From: Candidatus Jordarchaeum madagascarense
GTDB lineage: Archaea; Asgardarchaeota; Jordiarchaeia; Jordiarchaeales; Jordiarchaeaceae
Assembly (NCBI GenBank): GCA_019056875.1
Contig: DXJA01000471.1
Span: 1-34,298, forward strand
Reading direction: 5' to 3'
DNA length: 34,298 nucleotides
A program made the position numbers and the translations under genes. Shown in pieces: positions 29,693 through 34,298 of the stretch; position 1 is the stretch's first letter; each line of letters begins with the position of its first letter. A model generated the notes under the pieces. It was not told the DNA's origin, made no database searches, and saw only the letters and a list, made by a program, of their open reading frames with translations.

Positions 29693-30466
29693 TCATTTAG
29701 TTTCTTGTTTTCCGCTTTTATTCTCCTCGAAAGGTTTTTTTGTTTCTTGTTTATCTTTTTGTGGAATGAAATTTTCTTGGATTAGCCTCTTGGCTTCTTC
29801 GCTATATCTAGTTTTTATCTTAGTTTTTTGCTTGGTGTATTTAATCGTGTCTTTGAACGCTTCAAGCGATTCATGATTGTACTTGATGTGTTTTAGCCGT
29901 ACTTCTTCAAAATAAGAAGCTTCAACCTTTTCCTCAAAATTGATTATTTCTGATTCATAATCTGTGTGAACGTGGCGATAATGAGAAATCTTGGAATTTT
30001 CACAGGCTTCCTCCAGTGTCATTTTTCTCTTCATAGCCAATTGGAGAATTAGGCTGTCCATTGGTGGAGCCACATTCTCTTTGCAACGGGGGCAGTAAAA
30101 TGAGAGACGTTGCATCATTTCTTCGCGTTTCCTGTTTAGGTAGATTTCCCGCCTCTCAATCTCCTCTATTGAAAATTTTGGAAGCTTTTTGATTCTTTGA
30201 TAGTTCTTTGCAATATCCTCTGTAATGACTAATTTATTTACGGTCTCCGTATTATCGGCGTTTGGCGGGTCTTTTGATTTAACTAGGTTTAGTTTTACTG
30301 CTTCCAACAGTTGGTTTGGAGTCATCCTAAAATCGATGGGCGCAGTTGTAAAGCTTACCCACTGAGGATAATTTTTCCCATACTCCACAATCGTAGTCTT
30401 ATGTCTTTTTAGGTGGCTTGGAAGGTATTGGACTTGCTCCCCACAGATTCTACATTTATCACTCAT
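29693..30466 (-). CDS. Zinc-finger protein with Ros/MucR-like N-terminal finger
   Basis: 257 residues. The N-terminus has C5, C8, H18 and H22 in CRICGEQVQYLPSHLKRH, followed by TTIVEYGKNYP. This layout recalls the Ros/MucR zinc-finger of bacteria and some phage-borne DNA-binding proteins. A second Cys/His group lies at C124, C127 and H161/H164 (CPRCKEN ... HYRHVH) with a helix between. The C-terminal 80 residues are a charged helix. ATG 30466 has GGAG about nine bases upstream. It is a probable DNA or RNA binder. Its place between HEAT-only and unknown-domain genes makes it a candidate nucleic-acid arm of the cluster. Confidence 0.85.
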   Translation of the reverse strand: MSDKCRICGEQVQYLPSHLKRHKTTIVEYGKNYPQWVSFTTAPIDFRMTPNQLLEAVKLNLVKSKDPPNADNTETVNKLVITEDIAKNYQRIKKLPKFSIEEIERREIYLNRKREEMMQRLSFYCPRCKENVAPPMDSLILQLAMKRKMTLEEACENSKISHYRHVHTDYESEIINFEEKVEASYFEEVRLKHIKYNHESLEAFKDTIKYTKQKTKIKTRYSEEAKRLIQENFIPQKDKQETKKPFEENKSGKQETK

Positions 30467-30503
30467 TACTATTCACTCCGCTCTTTCTCAAAGGCAATTA
30501 TTT

Positions 30504-30818
30504 TCATCGTCTTTTGATACTTTGATTAGGGGTGGCCAATTCTTCGCCTCTTATTTTTTCCAAAGCCCAAACCACTCTTTCTTGAACGCTTGAATTTTTA
30601 TCTTTTAAAGCCTCATTCAGTGGTTCCACCGCTCTCAAATCCCCAAGTTCACCTAGAGCCCCAGCCGCGCCCCATCGCACATACTCGTTTTCATCCTTTA
30701 GTGCTTTAATGAGCCGTTCCATTATAACTGACCAGTCTTTATTATACTTTGTTAATAGTTCAATATTCCTATGTGCTTCTTTTACTTCGGCTTTCTTTGT
30801 GGAGAGTTCAATTCGCAT
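30504..30818 (-). CDS. Small HEAT-repeat protein
   Basis: 104 residues. A charged helix at the start is followed by two HEAT units ([40 protein letters not shown]). There is no copy of the unknown domain. ATG 30818 has GGAGG seven bases upstream; a TTG two codons earlier also fits the frame. It could be a shortened duplicate of the larger HEAT genes or a stand-alone adaptor, and it ends 37 bases before the zinc-finger gene. Confidence 0.82.
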   Translation of the reverse strand: MRIELSTKKAEVKEAHRNIELLTKYNKDWSVIMERLIKALKDENEYVRWGAAGALGELGDLRAVEPLNEALKDKNSSVQERVVWALEKIRGEELATPNQSIKRR

Positions 30819-30848
30819 TCCCAAACCTCCTTAAATATTCTGGGAGCT

Positions 30849-31796
30849 TTATCCCTTCGTTTTTCTCTTGAGTCCCTTATTCCGCTGATTTTCGGAGAAG
30901 GGTTTTCTAAAATTTTTTTCAACTCTATTTTTCTCTGATTCCAGAAGTTGTCTCAGCTCACTATCCTCAACATTTTGGCTTCCGCTATTAACTTCAAATC
31001 CTGACTCGTCACCTAGATCATCGTCACTGGGTTGAGAAGTGTCTTCCCTCCTACTGCTTATTCCATAGGCTTTCTCTATCTTTTCCAATCCTCGATTTTC
31101 TCTTTGAAAAATCGCTGATCTGTAATTGTTAGCACGGGGGTTACTTGGATATTGAGGATTAGCACTGTGACTGTGACTGTTACCGTTGATGGTGCCTTGA
31201 GGGTTGAGGTATGCTTCGTTTGATTGGTGTCGTGTTTTCATAAGCCAATATAATTTATTGAGTAGTGCTATGCCGATTATTGAGGGGATCAAGACCAGAG
31301 CTACTATTTCGAAGGGGAACGGTTGCACATTCAGGTTGGGCACCAGATAAATGCTCTCCGCGTAAAGGTAGAATACAATAATTGCGGTGATGGAGACTGT
31401 GGATATTGGTGCCAGTCTTAGGCTCCACTTCATTTTTCTTTTGGCCAGTACAACTACGGTTGCCGTTATCATGGTTGAGGAGAATAGGCTGACCAAATGC
31501 TTTTGCACGGTGTGTACTTCCGTCCAGCCGGGAAGGGCACTGTAAAACACTAGGTATAGGCCAGAGAAGGATAATATTGTTAGTACAAATCGCCAGTGGT
31601 TTCTTAAAAAGTTGTAAGTGGATCTTAGTAACCAGTGCATAAATCGTACCTGGTCTCTCAGCATATAGTAGAGCAGAAAATCGTGCTTAAAGTAAAGGGC
31701 ACACATACAAAAAATGTAAACCAAGATAATTACTACAACTATGGCGAAAACGGTACCCAGTGTGGAAGTAATATTTGAAAAAAAGCTTTCAAACAT
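30849..31796 (-). CDS. Five-TM membrane protein with disordered cytoplasmic tail
   Basis: 315 residues. Hydrophobic helices are seen at about 12-35, 67-85, 102-122, 130-150 and 163-185. The remaining 130 residues are polar and disordered, rich in Asn, Ser, Arg and Glu (NGNSHSHSANPQYPSNP). ATG 31796 has GGAGG eight bases upstream; a TTG at 31811 is unlikely because it overlaps that site. It has no recognised family. A weak TATA-like AAAAATATG near 31838 would give it its own promoter, since a terminator separates it from the upstream ectoprotein gene. The HEAT gene follows 30 bases later, so it might be the membrane anchor of the HEAT cluster. Confidence 0.85.
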   Translation of the reverse strand: MFESFFSNITSTLGTVFAIVVVIILVYIFCMCALYFKHDFLLYYMLRDQVRFMHWLLRSTYNFLRNHWRFVLTILSFSGLYLVFYSALPGWTEVHTVQKHLVSLFSSTMITATVVVLAKRKMKWSLRLAPISTVSITAIIVFYLYAESIYLVPNLNVQPFPFEIVALVLIPSIIGIALLNKLYWLMKTRHQSNEAYLNPQGTINGNSHSHSANPQYPSNPRANNYRSAIFQRENRGLEKIEKAYGISSRREDTSQPSDDDLGDESGFEVNSGSQNVEDSELRQLLESEKNRVEKNFRKPFSENQRNKGLKRKTKG

Positions 31797-31874
31797 TCCA
31801 ACATCCTCCAAATTCTAATTCATTGAAGACCATATTTTTCCGGAAACATTCTACCAGAAATTCAATAAGTGAAT

Positions 31875-31905
31875 AAAAAAGGGGATATTGTGCGGGAGAC
31901 CCCTT
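31875..31905 (-). terminator. Stem-loop terminator of the large ectoprotein gene
   Basis: On the minus strand AAGGGG (31905-31900) pairs with CCCCTT (31884-31879) over a 15-base loop and is followed directly by TTTT. It starts about 23 bases after the stop of the 774-residue gene. It looks like an intrinsic terminator. Confidence 0.6.
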
Positions 31906-31927
31906 AGAAGATATCTGTTTGGTGCTA

Positions 31928-34252
31928 CTAACTTTCATCGTCTTCTGTTTCCTCCTCTTCCCCTTCTGCTGATTCACCGCGCTGCCAATCTTCAAGAAAC
32001 GCTCCTGTCCGCCCGTTTTTCTTGAGACGCGTAAATAGTACTATACTGCCCAGTAACCCAGAACCCATTACTATAAGAACAACCGGTGCAGAGTAGTCAG
32101 AGTTGGTAATATCACTCAAAGAGAGGCTTAGCAATGATTTAGGTGACGAGTCAAAGCCGCCTGCTGAAGATGCTACAATGATTGTACTACTTGTTGAAAT
32201 GACGGTGTATGACTGGTTGAAACATAGCAGTATTTTGTACTCTCCAAGATTTTGTGGTGTCCACTGGGTTTGGAAATACTCAAGGTTATTCACCGTGTAT
32301 TCCTCTAAGAACACGATATTATTGTCGAGATCCATTACCAGGAGTGTAACTGGTTCACCGAGTTTGGGGGTGAAACTTAGCGAACTAAAGTTTGCCGTAA
32401 TCTGGAGACTGTTCCCAAAAGCAATCACTCCATCTTTGGCACTGGTTTCGAGGCCCGGTCTCAAGCGGTACACTGAGAATTCTACACCTTTAGTTACCGA
32501 GTCCACGGTTAAGTTACCAGCATAAGTGCAGAATATGGTATAAATACCCTCAATGCTAGGAATCCAGTCTAGAGAAAACCGGCCATAACTATCTGTGAAT
32601 ATAACATAATTCACAACACGGCTAATAGGATCATAGATGGTAACGTTTATACTGGTACCACTCTCAACAGGCTGAGAATTCAGGGTTAGATACCCCTCAA
32701 CCCGCACGGTGTCGCCAATATAAGTTATTCCAGCATTTGTATCAATGAGGTTTAACGAAAGCTCTGATTTAATTTGAACAGTAACCTGGGTAGCAGTCCA
32801 ATTCTTCGGTAGACCATCGTAATTCCTAATCCATGCTACCACTTCGTAAACACCAGGCACCTCTGGAACCCATTGATAAGCAGCGTAACCCGAATCGTTG
32901 GTAGCCCTATAGCCTAGGAGTGTGTATAAATTAGGATTGTCAACGAAAGACGCGCCGGGATAAATTACCCGGTTCACAATACTCCAACGGACGACTACCC
33001 CCGAAGCCGGATTACCATCCACCTTTACGCAGGCATTCAAAAGAATCTCGCCCATACCCAAATATATAGTATCTGGGGTAGCGCTAAATTCAGTGATTTG
33101 GTAATCGGTGGGTTGCACGGTGAATACTTCAATAAAGAATAGTGAGCCATCCGTCACATTTATGGTGTAGCTGGGGCTAGGAACCGAGGGTATTTGAAAA
33201 GAGGTGTAAACTGGTCCACTATCGCTGGTAACTAGTTGATCTGTGTGCACCGTGTTCTGATTCTCATCGGTGATGTTTACGTCGAGTGTTATCCCCCCGT
33301 GGAGAGTTTGGTACAGGTTATCTACTGCAGTAATACTGACATTAACTACTTCCGAGGAATTGTATTCGTAAGAATCGGGCACTATTCGTACACTGTAAGG
33401 ATTCTTGTTATTTAGCCAGTATAGAGTGTTTATCAGGGTTTGCAGACAGCTTTCCCCGTAAGAGTCCTGACTTATGCTGGTTATATTGTTTAGAGCCCAG
33501 TGCACCAGATAGTGATTGTCTTGATAATTATTGTATATGCTCAGGAAGTAATTATCGCCTTTTGTGATGTCCTTTGCTAAGGGAATAAGGCTTGGGGAGT
33601 TGGTTAGGATTAGGCTGTCACCATATAAGGGCAACATTATGTATCTTTGGGTAACCTCGCCGTAAAGATAGTTGGTGTCATAAATTACCTGGGTGGGATA
33701 CTGGTATACTATGTGGTAGTGGATATCCCAGTTATTGTAGCTGGTTGAAAGGCTGAGCACATGCACCCCTGTTTCCTGAACTATCATAGGTGTTATTTGA
33801 GCCCCCAGATGATTAAGAAACTCGTAACCACCGCTGCCCACTGCTAATACGGGTTTACCGATTCCGGCAATAGTTTCGGCATCACTCTGAGTAAGGCTTT
33901 CACAGGAGGTGTCCAGAATAAGAACATCAAAAGCACTGGCTACGGAAGGGTTGCTGATAAGTGTGTCTAGAAGGACCTGTGTTACTGTAAAGCCCTCAGC
34001 TTGGAGCACATCGCGCCAATCAGTAAAATAGTTGTTGCTTGGATTGGTGATGATGAGAATGCTTGGCGGATCAGCTTTTGACTGTACAGCATTGTTGTTG
34101 TTAAATCCGGGAAGAGCGAAATTGAGAATGGTCGGATTTTGTGAGAAGGTTACGAATATTGAGGATCCGGTTAGAGCCACTAAGGTTAATAGCATCAGTG
34201 TTAGCAGAGTTTTTTGCTTCAGTTTTATTCCGCTCCTTTCTTTTGGATTCAA
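31928..34252 (-). CDS. Large secreted, membrane-anchored protein with Ig-like domains
   Basis: 774 residues in the longest frame. A signal peptide (KLKQKTLLTLMLLTLVALTG) is followed by an alpha/beta domain (about 62-300) like the second domain of the M28-type protein, at least three Ig-like or Big-type domains (about 310-700), a TM helix (about 722-742) and an acidic cytoplasmic tail (EGEEEETEDDES). Many N-x-S/T sites fit an exported, glycosylated surface protein. The start is doubtful: the strong TATA box at 34269-34276 puts the transcript start near 34246, after most of the TTG at 34252. AGGAG at 34237-34233 then points to ATA 34228 or CTG 34222, either of which gives a normal signal peptide. 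It has its own terminator and is thus monocistronic. Confidence 0.9.
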   Translation of the reverse strand: MNPKERSGIKLKQKTLLTLMLLTLVALTGSSIFVTFSQNPTILNFALPGFNNNNAVQSKADPPSILIITNPSNNYFTDWRDVLQAEGFTVTQVLLDTLISNPSVASAFDVLILDTSCESLTQSDAETIAGIGKPVLAVGSGGYEFLNHLGAQITPMIVQETGVHVLSLSTSYNNWDIHYHIVYQYPTQVIYDTNYLYGEVTQRYIMLPLYGDSLILTNSPSLIPLAKDITKGDNYFLSIYNNYQDNHYLVHWALNNITSISQDSYGESCLQTLINTLYWLNNKNPYSVRIVPDSYEYNSSEVVNVSITAVDNLYQTLHGGITLDVNITDENQNTVHTDQLVTSDSGPVYTSFQIPSVPSPSYTINVTDGSLFFIEVFTVQPTDYQITEFSATPDTIYLGMGEILLNACVKVDGNPASGVVVRWSIVNRVIYPGASFVDNPNLYTLLGYRATNDSGYAAYQWVPEVPGVYEVVAWIRNYDGLPKNWTATQVTVQIKSELSLNLIDTNAGITYIGDTVRVEGYLTLNSQPVESGTSINVTIYDPISRVVNYVIFTDSYGRFSLDWIPSIEGIYTIFCTYAGNLTVDSVTKGVEFSVYRLRPGLETSAKDGVIAFGNSLQITANFSSLSFTPKLGEPVTLLVMDLDNNIVFLEEYTVNNLEYFQTQWTPQNLGEYKILLCFNQSYTVISTSSTIIVASSAGGFDSSPKSLLSLSLSDITNSDYSAPVVLIVMGSGLLGSIVLFTRLKKNGRTGAFLEDWQRGESAEGEEEETEDDES

Positions 34253-34268
34253 AAAACGAGGTTATTAG

Positions 34269-34276
34269 TATATAAA
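34269..34276 (-). promoter_or_regulatory. TATA box of the large ectoprotein gene
   Basis: The minus strand reads TTTATATA, a near-ideal archaeal TATA box. A transcript start about 26 bases on (near 34246) leaves a short leader with AGGAG, which bears on the choice of start codon. Confidence 0.6.
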
Positions 34277-34298
34277 GGATTTCGCTCACCCTTTTTGA

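Overview
The window is archaeal chromosomal DNA. The evidence is a RadA recombinase with an N-terminal helix-hairpin-helix, a RadB-like recombinase, a flap endonuclease (FEN1), a Ski2-class helicase, an MglA-like GTPase paired with a Roadblock protein, TATA boxes about 25-30 bases ahead of several transcription units, and Shine-Dalgarno sites of the GGAGG and GGTGAT kind. RadA together with RadB recalls euryarchaeal or related uncultured lineages. I cannot assign a phylum from sequence alone.

Region 1 (about 1-11.2 kb, minus strand). An MBL-fold hydrolase has its own promoter. Next is a Roadblock / MglA-like GTPase / unknown-protein operon. Then comes a long operon that reads, from its promoter near 11.27 kb: HTH protein, a 618-aa two-TM protein, a Ski2-like helicase with a SWIM zinc motif, a zinc-ribbon/wHTH protein, RadB, a membrane protein that may resemble the N-terminal part of VirB4/HerA proteins, and FEN1. 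Region 2 (about 12.0-19.2 kb, plus strand) diverges from it: a Cys-containing small protein, RadA, an M28-type membrane-anchored ectoprotein, a small membrane protein, a 41-aa mini-ORF, a two-TM protein, and a HerA/VirB4-like protein with a degenerate P-loop. So two divergent operons each join a RecA-family recombinase to membrane proteins and HerA/VirB4-like parts. A membrane-linked DNA-processing or DNA-transfer role is a reasonable hypothesis, not a demonstrated one.

Region 3 (about 19.2-30.8 kb) is accessory. It is built around a roughly 120-residue domain that I do not recognise, present five times. It stands alone after a TPR protein, is fused to the C-terminus of two HEAT-repeat proteins, stands alone behind an acidic tail, and stands alone next to a zinc-finger protein. 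Inside this region lies a separate three-gene cassette (21.68-23.53 kb) with coupled or overlapping genes and no recognisable function. It abuts a truncated, frameshifted HNH endonuclease remnant. Two small ORFs (20 aa and 53 aa) are also there.

Region 4 (30.8-34.3 kb, minus strand) holds a multi-TM protein with a disordered tail. Upstream of it is a large secreted, membrane-anchored protein with Ig-like domains, its own strong TATA box and a stem-loop terminator. An ectodomain of that protein resembles part of the M28-type protein in region 2.

The best candidate for a previously undescribed system is the repeat-scaffold plus five-copy-domain cluster of region 3. The split and degenerate HerA/VirB4-like parts embedded in the RadA and RadB operons come second.
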